In this document: piece by piece, positions 44,030 to 52,958 of the stretch
Numbering within the stretch: the first letter of the stretch is position 1
Layout of the letters: the number at the start of each line of letters is the position of its first letter
Assembly (NCBI RefSeq): GCF_029893585.1
Contig: NZ_JARXYX010000009.1
Span: 186,001-250,000, forward strand
Direction: 5' to 3'
DNA: 64,000 bases
From: Streptomyces sp. LBL
Lineage (GTDB): Bacteria > Actinomycetota > Actinomycetes > Streptomycetales > Streptomycetaceae
The notes under the pieces: model-generated
What the model saw: only the letters and a program-made list of their open reading frames with translations
The model's database searches: none
What the model was told of the DNA's origin: nothing
Program-made: the position numbers and the translations under genes

Positions 44030-46528
44030 GTGAAGACCCTGCTCATCGACAATTACGACTCGTATACGTACAACCTGTTCCAGCTGATCGCCGAGGTCAA
44101 CGGCGAGGATCCGGTGGTGATCCTCAATGACGCTCCCGTCGGCTCGGTTCCGGATCTCGCGGAATTCGACAACGTGGTGGTGTCGCCCGGCCCGGGGCAC
44201 CCGGCGCAGACCCGCGACTTCGGCATCAGCGCCCGCATGCTGGCCGAGTCCCCGGTGCCCGTCCTCGGCGTCTGCCTGGGCCACCAGGGCATCGCTCTCA
44301 CGGAGGGCGGCCTGGTGGAATCGGCCCCGGAGCCCCGGCACGGTTATCTGACCTCCGTACGGCACGACGGGCGGGACCTGTTCCAGGGGGTGCCGCAGAA
44401 CTTCACCGGGGTCCGCTACCACTCGCTGGCCGTGCGCGAGCCGCTGCCCGAAGCCCTGGAGGCCACCGCGTGGGCCGAGGACGGTGTGCTGATGGGACTG
44501 CGGCACCGCACCCGGCCCGTGTGGGGCCTGCAGTTCCACCCGGAGTCCGTCCTGACCGAGTACGGGCACCGCATGCTCGTGAACTTCCGCAACCTCACGG
44601 CGGAACGGACCCGCAAGCTGCGTGCGAAGAACACTGCCGTGCCCCCGACCGAGGCGGCGATCCCCCGCCCGACGGGCAGCGCGGCCCCGAGGCGCACCGC
44701 GACTCCGACGGCCACCACGGACCCGACCGGCACGCTGACTCCGACGGCCACCACGGACCCGACAGGCACGCTGACTCCGACGGCCACGGCAACCCCGAGG
44801 GGTACGGCGACTCCGACCGCCATCGCAGCACCGTCCGCCACGGACACACCGTCCGCCACGGACACACCGTCCGCCACAGGCACACCATCTGCCACGGACG
44901 CACCTTCCGCCGTGGGCTCGCCTTCCGCCACGGACGCACCATCCGCCACAGGCTCGCCATCGGTCTCCCCCCTGCCCATCCCGCGCCCGCGGCGCTCCGG
45001 CGGCCCCTCCTACCGGCTGCACACCCGTCGCCTCGCCGGCGCGGTCGACGCGGAGGCGGCCTTCACGCGGATGTACGCCCCGTCCGAGCGGGCGTTCTGG
45101 CTGGACAGCTCGCTGGTCGAACCGAGCCGGTCGCGGTTCTCGTTCTTCGGGGACGACAGCGGGCCGCTCGCCGAGTTCGTGCGGTACGACGTCGAGACCG
45201 GGCGCTGCGAGATCGAGCGGGCGGGACGCCCGCCGCGCAAGATCACGGCGAGCGTGTTCGACTACCTCAAGCGGCAGTTGGCGAACCGGCGCGTGGACGC
45301 CATCGGACTGCCCTTCGACTTCACCGGCGGTTACGTCGGCTACTTCGGCTACGAGACGAAGGCCGACTGCGGTTCGCCGAACCGGCACTCGTCCGAACTG
45401 CCGGACTCCTGCTGGCTGTTCGCCGACCGGCTGATCGCGGTCGACCACCGGGAGGGCTTCACCTACGCGGTCTGCCTGGCGGAGGACACCCCGCAGGCCG
45501 CGCGGGAGGCCACGGACTGGCTGGACAACACGCTCGCCCAGCTCACCTGCGTGGGTGTCGGCATGAGCCCGGCCGCCGAGGTGCCGGCGCGGTCCGCGCC
45601 GGCCCCCGGACCGGACCTGCTCGCCGCCGAGCCCTGGCTGGTGCGCGACCGGGCGACCTACCTCGCGGACATCGAGGCCTGCCAGGAAGAGCTGCGGGCG
45701 GGCACCAGCTACGAGATCTGTCTGACCGACGCCGCCCGTCTGCCCGCCCCGCCCGACGCCTACGACTTCTACCGGGTCCTGCGCCGCGTCAACCCGGCAC
45801 CGTACGCGGCCTTCCTGAGGTTCAAGGACCTCGACGTGGCCGGCTCCTCCCCCGAGCGTTTCCTGCGGATCAGCCGGGACGGGGTCGCCGAGGCCAGGCC
45901 CATCAAGGGCACCGCGCCGCGCGGCGACGGGCCCGAGGAGGACGCCCGGCTCAGGGACGCGCTGCCCGCGGACGCCAAGACCCGCGCCGAGAACCTGATG
46001 ATCGTGGACCTGCTCCGCAACGACCTGGGCCGGGTCTGCCGGACCGGGACGGTACGTGTTCCCCGGCTGATGGCCACGGAGACGTACGCCACCGTGCATC
46101 AGTTGGTCTCCACCGTCGAAGGCCGGTTGCGTGCGGGCACGGACGCGGTGGACTGCGTGCGCGCCTGCTTCCCCGGCGGCTCCATGACCGGCGCGCCGAA
46201 ACTGCGCACGATGGAGATCATCGACAGGCTGGAGACCGAGGCCCGGGGCGTCTACTCCGGGGCCCTCGGCTACCTGGGGTGCAGCGGCGGCGCCGATCTC
46301 AGCATCGTGATCCGTACGGCCGTACTCGCCGACGGGATGATGCGGCTGGGCGCGGGCGGTGCCATCGTCCTCGACTCGGACCCGGTCGCGGAGTACGACG
46401 AGATGCTGCTGAAGACAGCCGCACAGATGCGAGCGCACCGGGAGCACACGGTCGACCGGATCCGCGAGCAGCGGGAGCGGATCGACACCCGGATGCCGAA
46501 GTCCGTCACCGAGGAGGCCGCCGGATGA
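44030..46528 (+). CDS. pabAB: Fused aminodeoxychorismate synthase (PabA-PabB)
   Basis: 832 aa. Glutaminase domain 1-200: LLIDNYDSYTYNL, SPGPGHP, nucleophile Cys82 in LGVCLGHQG, FHPES. A linker of about 110 residues (208-318) of Thr/Ala/Pro/Ser repeats follows, then the chorismate domain from about 325: RFSFFGDDSG, GGYVGYFGYE, GTSYEICLTD, SSPERFL. PIKGT (Lys626) is diagnostic of PabB; anthranilate synthase has PIAGT. End motif FPGGSMTGAPKLRTMEIID. GTG 44030 with GGGAGGTG. It converts chorismate and glutamine to 4-amino-4-deoxychorismate. A separate, cluster-located copy implies secondary metabolism. Confidence 0.95.
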   Translation: MKTLLIDNYDSYTYNLFQLIAEVNGEDPVVILNDAPVGSVPDLAEFDNVVVSPGPGHPAQTRDFGISARMLAESPVPVLGVCLGHQGIALTEGGLVESAPEPRHGYLTSVRHDGRDLFQGVPQNFTGVRYHSLAVREPLPEALEATAWAEDGVLMGLRHRTRPVWGLQFHPESVLTEYGHRMLVNFRNLTAERTRKLRAKNTAVPPTEAAIPRPTGSAAPRRTATPTATTDPTGTLTPTATTDPTGTLTPTATATPRGTATPTAIAAPSATDTPSATDTPSATGTPSATDAPSAVGSPSATDAPSATGSPSVSPLPIPRPRRSGGPSYRLHTRRLAGAVDAEAAFTRMYAPSERAFWLDSSLVEPSRSRFSFFGDDSGPLAEFVRYDVETGRCEIERAGRPPRKITASVFDYLKRQLANRRVDAIGLPFDFTGGYVGYFGYETKADCGSPNRHSSELPDSCWLFADRLIAVDHREGFTYAVCLAEDTPQAAREATDWLDNTLAQLTCVGVGMSPAAEVPARSAPAPGPDLLAAEPWLVRDRATYLADIEACQEELRAGTSYEICLTDAARLPAPPDAYDFYRVLRRVNPAPYAAFLRFKDLDVAGSSPERFLRISRDGVAEARPIKGTAPRGDGPEEDARLRDALPADAKTRAENLMIVDLLRNDLGRVCRTGTVRVPRLMATETYATVHQLVSTVEGRLRAGTDAVDCVRACFPGGSMTGAPKLRTMEIIDRLETEARGVYSGALGYLGCSGGADLSIVIRTAVLADGMMRLGAGGAIVLDSDPVAEYDEMLLKTAAQMRAHREHTVDRIREQRERIDTRMPKSVTEEAAG
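44690..44960 (+). repeat. In-frame minisatellite in the PabA-PabB linker
   Basis: Two copies of a 36-nt unit (ACTCCGACGGCCACCACGGA...) are followed by about seven 18-nt units varying on CCGTCCGCCACGGACACA. They encode TPTATTDPTGTL and PSATDT repeats. All periods are multiples of three, so the frame is kept. Confidence 0.85.
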
Positions 46529-48216
46529 CGACCACCGCCGACCGCCACGGAGACACCCACCCCACGACGACCACCGCCGACCGTCACCGAGGAGCCCGCC
46601 CGATGACGACCATCGCCGATCGTCACGGAGACACCCGCCCGACGACGAGCCCCCGTCCCACGCTTCCCTCGGCCGAGGGAAGCACGCTCCCCTCGGCCGA
46701 GGTCGATTCCAGGCCTCCCCTGCCCGACGCCGACGCCCCCGGCAACCTCGCCGCGCATCTCGCCGCCCTCGCCGAGCTGCGCGGGTGGACCGGGCGGGCC
46801 GCCTTCCACCAGGGCCACCGGGTCTGGACGCACGGCGAGGTGCACGCTCTCGCGGCCCGCGCGGCCGGTGTGCTCGCCGAGCACGGTGTGCGCCCCGGCG
46901 ACCGGGTGCTGCTCGCCCTGCCCGACGGGATCGCCTGGGTGACGGCGTTCCTCGCCACCGCCCGGCTCGGGGCCGTGGCGGTCCTGGTCAATCCCGAACT
47001 CCCCCCGGCCGAGCACGCGTTCATGGCCGAGGACACCGAGGCCGTGCTGTGCGTGACCGGGCCGGGCCTGGAGGATCGTTTCAGCGGCCGGACACGCCTC
47101 GGCGCCGACCAGTTCCTCGCCCTCACCCCGGTCACCGGTCCGGCACCGGCGCACCCGGTCGACGCGCACACCCCGCTTTACATCCAGTACACCTCCGGTA
47201 CGACGGGCCGCCCGAAGGGCGTCGTACACACGCACGGCGACCCCAGGACGTACCACGACCTGATCGGGCGGCGGCTGCTGCGGATCACCCAGGACGACGT
47301 CACCCTGTCCGTGTCGAAGCTGTACTTCGCCTACGGCTTCGGCAACGCCGTCGTCTTCCCGCTCTTCTCGGGCTCGTCGGCGGTGCTCGTGGACCGGCGT
47401 CCGACCCCGGCCGTCGTCGACGAGCTGGCCGCCCGGCACCGGGTGACGCTGCTGTACTCCGTACCGTCCGCGTACGCCGCGCTGGTCACCGACCGGGGCA
47501 CCGGGCACGAGGCCTGCTTCGGCTCCGTACGCGCGGCGGTGTCGGCCGGCGAGGGCATGCCGACGGGGCTCGGGATGCAGGTCACCGAACTGCTGGGCGC
47601 GCCGGTGCTGGAGCAGATCGGCTCCACCGAGGCGGGGCACGCCTTCTGCGCCAACAGCTTCGAGTACAACCGTCCCGGCACCGTCGGCCGTCCCGTCCCC
47701 GGCTTCGAGGTGGAGCTGCGCGACGGGGACGGGCATCCGGTGCCGGAGGGCGCCGAGGGCGAACTGTGGGTGCGCGGGCCGACGGTGACGCCCGGTTATC
47801 TGAACCGGCCCGAAGAGACGGACCGGGCCCTGGCCGGCGGCTGGCTGGCCACCCGGGACCGGGCGTGCCGTGAACCGGACGGCACCTACCGGCATCTTGG
47901 TCGCGCCGACGACATGGAGATGGTCGGCGGCATCACCGTCTCCCCGCTGGAGGTGGAGGCCGTGCTGCGGACGCATCCGGCGGTGCGGGAGGCCGCGGTC
48001 ACCGCCGTCCGGGACGGGAACGACCGCAGCCGGCTGCGCGCCTTCGTCGTCCCCGCCGCTCCACTGCCACCAGGGCTGGAGGAGGACCTGATCCGGCTGG
48101 CCCGGGAGCACCTGGCCGCCTTCAAGGTCCCCCGCAGCGTCAGCTTCGTCCCGTCCCTGCCCCGCACCCCGACCGGAAAGCTCCGCCGTCACCTGGTCCG
48201 CAGGGGCGCGTGGTGA
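46525..48216 (+). CDS. Benzoate-CoA-ligase-family enzyme (probable 4-aminobenzoate-CoA ligase)
   Basis: 563 aa class-I adenylating enzyme. A-motifs: YIQYTSGTTGRPKGVVHTH, the benzoate-CoA ligase hallmark SVSKLYFAYGFGNAVVFPL, IGSTEAGHAFCANS, YRHLGRADDMEMVGGITVSPLEVE and PTGKLRRHLV with the catalytic Lys. Between pabAB and downstream oxidative genes, 4-aminobenzoate is the obvious substrate, though its carboxylate could instead be activated for amide formation. ATG 46525 overlaps the pabAB stop (ATGA). The first about 65 residues are unusual TADRHGDTHPT repeats; ATG 46603, with its own duplicated GAGGAG site, is a possible start. Confidence 0.88.
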   Translation: MTTTADRHGDTHPTTTTADRHRGARPMTTIADRHGDTRPTTSPRPTLPSAEGSTLPSAEVDSRPPLPDADAPGNLAAHLAALAELRGWTGRAAFHQGHRVWTHGEVHALAARAAGVLAEHGVRPGDRVLLALPDGIAWVTAFLATARLGAVAVLVNPELPPAEHAFMAEDTEAVLCVTGPGLEDRFSGRTRLGADQFLALTPVTGPAPAHPVDAHTPLYIQYTSGTTGRPKGVVHTHGDPRTYHDLIGRRLLRITQDDVTLSVSKLYFAYGFGNAVVFPLFSGSSAVLVDRRPTPAVVDELAARHRVTLLYSVPSAYAALVTDRGTGHEACFGSVRAAVSAGEGMPTGLGMQVTELLGAPVLEQIGSTEAGHAFCANSFEYNRPGTVGRPVPGFEVELRDGDGHPVPEGAEGELWVRGPTVTPGYLNRPEETDRALAGGWLATRDRACREPDGTYRHLGRADDMEMVGGITVSPLEVEAVLRTHPAVREAAVTAVRDGNDRSRLRAFVVPAAPLPPGLEEDLIRLAREHLAAFKVPRSVSFVPSLPRTPTGKLRRHLVRRGAW

Positions 48217-49913
48217 CCATGGCAGAAAGGAAGGGCCCCGTGCCCGATCTACCCGTGCTCGCCGGAAACTCCGTGCGCGCCGAAAACCCCGTGCTCGCCG
48301 AAAACTCCGTGCGCGCCCGCAACCCCCGGTCCGCCGGAATCCCCCGGCCCACCGGAAACCCCCTGCTCACCGAGCGCGGGTTCTATCTCGGCCCGCTGTT
48401 CCGGCGGGCGGCCGACCGCCACGGCTCCGTCTTCGTCACCCTCGACCGGCCGCTGGACGTCAACCCGTCCCTCGGGGTCGATCTGAGCTATCCGGTGCTG
48501 GCCGACGTGGTCGAGGAGCTCTCGGGGCAGCTGTGGGAGGCAGGGGTGCGACCCTCGGAGCAGGTGGCCGTACACAAGACGGACAACGTGGACATCGTGC
48601 TGCTGACCTGCGCGGTCTCCCGGATCGGCGCGGTGCCGGTGCTGCTCTCACCCGCCCTCGCCGGACCCGTCGTGGAACAGTTGCTGGCCCGGCTGCGGCG
48701 GCCCTGGCTGATCACCGACCGGGCGAAGCTGGACGGCCCGCTCAACGGCGTCGACCTGTCCGGGCTCGTACGCAGGACCCTCTCCGTGGACGACGCTCCC
48801 GACGCCGAGCCGCTGGAGAAGTACGCCGGCGCCGAGCCGCCCGCACCGGTACGGCTGCACCCTCGGGAGCCCGCGCTGATCACCCACAGTTCGGGCACGA
48901 CCGGCGTTCCCAAGCTCGCGGTGCACTGTGCGCAGACCATGTGGAACCGGCTGGTACCGCAGCAGGCGATGGGCTGGCCCACGCGGGGCGAGACCGCGGC
49001 GCTGCACATGTCGTTCGTGCACTCGCGCTTCTACCATCTGCTCGGTGTGCTGCTGCACTTCGGCAGCCCGCTGGTGCTGATCACCGACCCGGACCCGGCG
49101 AGTGTGGCGCCGCTGCTGGTGCGGCACCGGCCCGGGATCGTGGAAACGCATCCCAACACCTTCGTCCTGTGGGAGGAGTTGGCCGACGCGCCGGGGGCGC
49201 CGCTGTCGCGGGTCAAGGCGTACGGCTCCACGTTCGACGCGATCCATCCACGGACCGTACGGCGGCTTCTGGACGCCTCGAAGCGGCGTACGCCCTGGCT
49301 GGTCCAGCTGTACGGGCAGAGCGAGACCGGGCCGGTCGCCTTCCAGTGGTTCACCCGGCGCAGCGCTGCCCGCGCGGACGGCCGCCGGGTCGGCATCGGG
49401 ATACCGGGGTTCACGCGGATCCGGATCACCGACGCCGAGGGCAGGCGGGTGGCGCCCGGCAGGGCCGGCCGGATCGAGGCCCGCACCCGGGGCCGCATCC
49501 TGACCTACCTCGGGGCGCGGGAGCAGTACGAACGTCAACTCGACGACGGCTGGTGGCAGATGGGCGACATGGGGCACCGCAGCCGCCTGGGCGTCCTGCA
49601 TCTGATGGACCGTGAGGTCGACCAGATCGACGCCATGCACAGCAATCTCGAGGTCGAGGACGCGTTGATGGAGCGGCTGGAGGAACTCCGCGAGGTCGTC
49701 ATCGTGGCCGGCGCTGACCGGGAGCCGGTGCCGGTGGTGTGCGTGCGGGGGGAACAGCCACTGGACGCGGAGCGCTGGCGGAAGGCCACGGCCGATCTGC
49801 CGGCGATGGCCGAGCCGCGGCAGTGGCGGTTCGAGGAGCTGCCGATGACCGCCACCTGGAAGGTGAAGCGAGTGGAGATCACCCGCATGCTGGCCGCGGG
49901 CGCGCGCACGTGA
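48213..49913 (+). CDS. Second AMP-forming ligase/synthetase of the cluster
   Basis: 566 aa. ALITHSSGTTGVPKLAVHC (P-loop), YGSTFDAIHPR, LYGQSETGPVAF, DDGWWQMGDMGHRSRLGVLHLMDREVDQID and a final MTATWKVKRVEI with Lys show an intact ANL enzyme, only distantly related to the upstream ligase. The N-terminal 40 residues repeat (A)GNSVRAENPVLAENSVRA. GTG 48213 overlaps the upstream stop by GTGA; ATG 48219 is an alternative. It may activate an acyl partner for amide or ester coupling to the aminobenzoate; no carrier protein is nearby. Substrate unknown. Confidence 0.85.
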   Translation: MTMAERKGPVPDLPVLAGNSVRAENPVLAENSVRARNPRSAGIPRPTGNPLLTERGFYLGPLFRRAADRHGSVFVTLDRPLDVNPSLGVDLSYPVLADVVEELSGQLWEAGVRPSEQVAVHKTDNVDIVLLTCAVSRIGAVPVLLSPALAGPVVEQLLARLRRPWLITDRAKLDGPLNGVDLSGLVRRTLSVDDAPDAEPLEKYAGAEPPAPVRLHPREPALITHSSGTTGVPKLAVHCAQTMWNRLVPQQAMGWPTRGETAALHMSFVHSRFYHLLGVLLHFGSPLVLITDPDPASVAPLLVRHRPGIVETHPNTFVLWEELADAPGAPLSRVKAYGSTFDAIHPRTVRRLLDASKRRTPWLVQLYGQSETGPVAFQWFTRRSAARADGRRVGIGIPGFTRIRITDAEGRRVAPGRAGRIEARTRGRILTYLGAREQYERQLDDGWWQMGDMGHRSRLGVLHLMDREVDQIDAMHSNLEVEDALMERLEELREVVIVAGADREPVPVVCVRGEQPLDAERWRKATADLPAMAEPRQWRFEELPMTATWKVKRVEITRMLAAGART

Positions 49914-51145
49914 ACCCGGTTCTGGTCGTCGGCGCCGGTCCCGTCGGACTGTCGGCGGCCCTCGCCCTGCGGGCGCGGGGGCTGCCGGTCCTCCTCCTGG
50001 AGGCCGACCCGAAGAACCGTGAACGTCCCGGCAGCCGGGCCCTGTTCGTGCACCGGGAGACCCTGCGTCTCCTCGACGGGATGCAGCCCGGGCTCGCCGA
50101 CGAGATCACGTCGTACGGGCAGACCTGGCACACCCGGCGCACCCTCTACCGGGGCCGCGAGGTCTACTCCCGGACCTACCCGCCCCCTACGGGAACCCCG
50201 CCCTTCACCAGCCTGCGCCAGGTCGACACCGAACGCTTCCTGCGGGCCGCCTGCGAGCGGGCCGGGGTGGACTTCGAGTGGGACGCCCGCGTGACGGACG
50301 TCCACAGCACCGCGTCCGGGGTCCGGCTGACCGGGGAGGACGGGCGGGTATGGAGCGGCGGATTCGCGATCGCCGCCGACGGTGCCCGCTCCACGCTCCG
50401 GCGCGAGTTGGGCATCGCCATGGAGGGCAGCCGCGGGGAGGGCTTCCACGTCGTCGTGGACGTCGCCGACGTCCCCGGCGCCGAACTGCCCTTGGAGCGG
50501 GTCTTCCACTACGAGCATCCGGGGGTGGGACGGCGCAGTGTGATGCGGGTGCCGTTCACCGGGGGCTTCCAGGTCGACCTGCAGTGCCGGGACGACGACC
50601 AACAGGAGGCGTACGGCACTGAGGAGGCCGTACGCCGGTGGCTGCCGTCGGTCGTGGGGGACGGGTACACCGAGCGGATCCTGTGGGTGTCGACGTACCG
50701 CTTCCTGCGCAAGGTCGCGGCCTCGTTCACCGACCCGCACGGGAGGGTGCTGCTCGTCGGGGAGGCGGCGCATCTCTTCCCGCCGTTCGGGGCGCGGGGG
50801 ATGAACAGCGGGATCGCGGACGCGGCAGCGGCAGCGCACGCCGTCGCGGCGGCCGCGGGAGCGGAAGGGGCCGAGGGGGCCGTCGCCGCGGGGGCCGAGG
50901 GGGCGGCGGGGGCGGTCGCTTCGGTCGCCGAGTTCGCCGCGGTGCGGCGGGCGGCGGCCCTGTTCAACAGCGCCGCTGCCGGGGAGGCGCTGGACCATCT
51001 GCGGCCACGGCGGCGGATCGTCCGGGTCAAGCAGCGGGCGGCGGCGACTCTCGCTCCGGTGCTGCCGTGGTGCGGATCGTGGCTGGAACACGCGCCCTAC
51101 GGGCCGCGCGGCGGGACGCCGGTCGCGGCCGGCGGCACGTACTGA
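49910..51145 (+). CDS. FAD-dependent aromatic monooxygenase
   Basis: 411 aa of the PHBH/phenol-hydroxylase class. FAD motif LVVGAGPVGLSAALALRARGLPVLLLE, RALFVHRETLRLLD, second motif DG in IAADGARSTLRRELG, and GRVLLVGEAAHLFPPFGARGMNSGIADA. After that, an Ala/Gly/Glu-rich insert (AAAAGAEGAEGAVAAGAEGAAGAVAS) replaces part of the usual helical region. GTG 49910 overlaps the ligase stop (GTGA). Likely hydroxylates an aminobenzoate derivative; ring hydroxylation and decarboxylative ipso-hydroxylation are both known for related enzymes. Confidence 0.9.
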   Translation: MNPVLVVGAGPVGLSAALALRARGLPVLLLEADPKNRERPGSRALFVHRETLRLLDGMQPGLADEITSYGQTWHTRRTLYRGREVYSRTYPPPTGTPPFTSLRQVDTERFLRAACERAGVDFEWDARVTDVHSTASGVRLTGEDGRVWSGGFAIAADGARSTLRRELGIAMEGSRGEGFHVVVDVADVPGAELPLERVFHYEHPGVGRRSVMRVPFTGGFQVDLQCRDDDQQEAYGTEEAVRRWLPSVVGDGYTERILWVSTYRFLRKVAASFTDPHGRVLLVGEAAHLFPPFGARGMNSGIADAAAAAHAVAAAAGAEGAEGAVAAGAEGAAGAVASVAEFAAVRRAAALFNSAAAGEALDHLRPRRRIVRVKQRAAATLAPVLPWCGSWLEHAPYGPRGGTPVAAGGTY

Positions 51146-51155
51146 GGAGGGGATT

Positions 51156-52052
51156 GTGGCGATACAACCGGCGGTCACGGAAGGACTGTTGAGGTGGACG
51201 CCCGGCGATGGGCTGGTGGCGACGGCCAGTGGGCCCGCCACGGGGACGCCGACCGGGGGGACGCCGACGACAGGCGCGGCGGCGGAGACAGGGCCGGCCG
51301 TCGGGACGCGGCCGGCGACGGGAGCGCCGGTCGGGGGCCGGTTGCTCGTCGCGGACTCCTGGCTGGTGCGGGACGGGCGGGTGCGGGGGTTCGAGCGGCA
51401 CCGGGAGCGGTTCCTGCGGGCGTGTGGCGAGTGTGGCGGGCCGCCGTTGCGCCGTATCGTGGAGTTCTGGCAGGACATGACGGCGGCCCTGCCGCGTACC
51501 GGTGAGTGGTTTCCCCGCGTCGAACTCGCCGCCGGTTCCCAGGAGTTACGGCTGCTGCTGCGGCACGCGCCGCCGCTCGGCTCCGGTGTACGGGTGTGGG
51601 CGGCCGGACAGTCCGACCCGCGGACCGTCCCTCGCCGCAAGGGCCCGGACCTGGACGCCCTGGCCCGCATCCGGCGGCGGGCGTCCGGCGCGGGCGCGGA
51701 CGAGGCGGTGCTGATCGCGCACTCCGGACTGGTGCTGGAGGCGCCCACCGCCAGCGTGCTGTGGTGGGAGGACGACACCCTGTGCCTGCCCCCGCCACGG
51801 CTGCCCGTCCTGCCCGGGGTCACCGTCGGACTCATCCAGGAACATGCCTGGCGCACCGGGACCCGCGTCGCCCACCGTGAGCGGACCATGGCCGAACTGG
51901 ACGGACGTGAGGTCTGGCTGGTGAACGCACTGCACGGCATCCGGCCCGTGACGGGCTGGACGGCCCGCCCGATGGAAGCGGCACCGGCGGTGCGGGCTCC
52001 GGAATGGCGGACCTGGCTGGATGGCCTCATGGAGCCGCTGCCGGAGCGCTGA
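51156..52052 (+). CDS. Aminodeoxychorismate lyase-like class-IV PLP enzyme (PabC-like)
   Basis: 298 aa. Class-IV aminotransferase fold: LLVADSWLVRDGRVRGFERHRERFL, PRRKGPDLDALARIRRRASGAGADEAVLIAHSGLVLEAPTASVLWWED, LPGVTVGLIQEHAW, with the PLP Lys in RRKGPDL. A Thr/Gly/Ala-rich insert (ATGTPTGGTPTTG) extends the N-terminus. GTG 51156 follows GAGGAGGGG, 11 bp after the monooxygenase. In this position it should turn aminodeoxychorismate into 4-aminobenzoate and pyruvate, completing a dedicated supply. Last gene of the operon. Confidence 0.85.
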   Translation: MAIQPAVTEGLLRWTPGDGLVATASGPATGTPTGGTPTTGAAAETGPAVGTRPATGAPVGGRLLVADSWLVRDGRVRGFERHRERFLRACGECGGPPLRRIVEFWQDMTAALPRTGEWFPRVELAAGSQELRLLLRHAPPLGSGVRVWAAGQSDPRTVPRRKGPDLDALARIRRRASGAGADEAVLIAHSGLVLEAPTASVLWWEDDTLCLPPPRLPVLPGVTVGLIQEHAWRTGTRVAHRERTMAELDGREVWLVNALHGIRPVTGWTARPMEAAPAVRAPEWRTWLDGLMEPLPER

Positions 52053-52181
52053 TTCCCGGACCCCCGACGGCAACGGCACGGGCCGGGCGGAGAAAGACAA
52101 AAGACATGCGCCGGGCCGAATGAGACCCCATATTTCTGAGTCCATTCGACCCGGCGCGATAAAAGCTGCCCGAATTCAGTT

Positions 52182-52673
52182 TCAGTTCTTCTTCTGTGCC
52201 GGCTGATAAGCCCCCGGCGCCATCCGGGTCGCGATCGCGATCCGGTTGTAGGCGTTGATGACGGTGGCCGCCCAGATCAGTGCGGCGATCTGCTTCTCGT
52301 CGAAGACCTCCGCGGCCTCGGCGTATACCGCGTCCGGGACGTGACCGTCGTGCACCAGCGTCACCGCCTCGGTCAACGCCAGTGCGGCGCGCTCCTGTCC
52401 GGAGAAGAAGGGGGTCTCCCGCCAGGCGTTGAGCGCGTAGATCCGCTGCTCGGTCTCGCCCTGGGCGCGGGCGTCCTTGGTGTGCATGTCGAGGCAGAAC
52501 GCGCAGCCGTTGAGCTGCGAGGCGCGGATCCTGATCAGTTCCAGGAGTTCCGGTTCGACCTTGGCGTCCTGGGCCGCGGAAACGGCGGCGCCGTGCAGGG
52601 AGCCCATCGCCGCGGAGACGTCGGGGGTGATTTTCTTGAGGGCCACGCGGGCTATGGAATCGCTATTGCTCAT
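52182..52673 (-). CDS. AhpD/carboxymuconolactone decarboxylase-family protein
   Basis: 163 aa. Alkylhydroperoxidase-like core ELIRIRASQLNGCAFCLDMHTKDARAQGETEQRIYALNAWRET, with CxxC and the downstream His of the redox centre. The C-terminus is typical of the YkkA/AhpD-like one-domain group. ATG 52673. Thiol peroxidase or reductase activity is likely; the partner is unknown. It lies 48 bp downstream of the MocR remnant on the same strand, and its convergent neighbour is the PabC-like gene. Confidence 0.88.
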   Translation of the reverse strand: MSNSDSIARVALKKITPDVSAAMGSLHGAAVSAAQDAKVEPELLELIRIRASQLNGCAFCLDMHTKDARAQGETEQRIYALNAWRETPFFSGQERAALALTEAVTLVHDGHVPDAVYAEAAEVFDEKQIAALIWAATVINAYNRIAIATRMAPGAYQPAQKKN

Positions 52674-52721
52674 GGGGTCACTCTATCGGCGAACGGCATT
52701 CCGGAAAGGGAAAACGGACGA

Positions 52722-52949
52722 TTATTCGGGAAGCGCCGCACACCATGCGTCCAGCGCCCCGGACCAGGCGTGCTCCGGCGGCGTCCCGTATCCCACGACC
52801 AGCGCGTCGTACCGCTCGACGGTCGCCTCCGGGTGACGGTAGCGGTGCGGGCCGTGCAGCGCGAGCCCCGGCCGGGCCGCGGCCCGCAGCGCCTCCTGTT
52901 CGGTGTCCGGCGACGCCCAGCGCCGGGGGCGCCGCCCTCGGTCAGAGGT
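52722..52949 (-). pseudogene. C-terminal remnant of a MocR-type regulator/aminotransferase
   Basis: Minus-strand frame ending in TAA at 52722-52724 reads RRPRRWASPDTEQEALRAAA, RPGLALHGPHRYRHPE, ALVVGYGTPPEHAWSGALDA. This is the tail of the aminotransferase domain of a GntR/MocR-family regulator. Only about 75 residues remain, without start or winged-helix domain. It abuts the betaine-binding-protein stop at 52959, so a deletion joined the two. MocR genes commonly neighbour AhpD-like genes in Streptomyces, which fits. Confidence 0.7.
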
Positions 52950-52958
52950 AGCCCGGAG

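Noticed and set aside
43772..46447. 891-residue frame antisense to pabAB
   Set aside because: Same artefact of high G+C third positions; it spans the end of one gene, a spacer and the repetitive linker, and contains GGRC/VRGGR repeats from the minisatellite read backwards.
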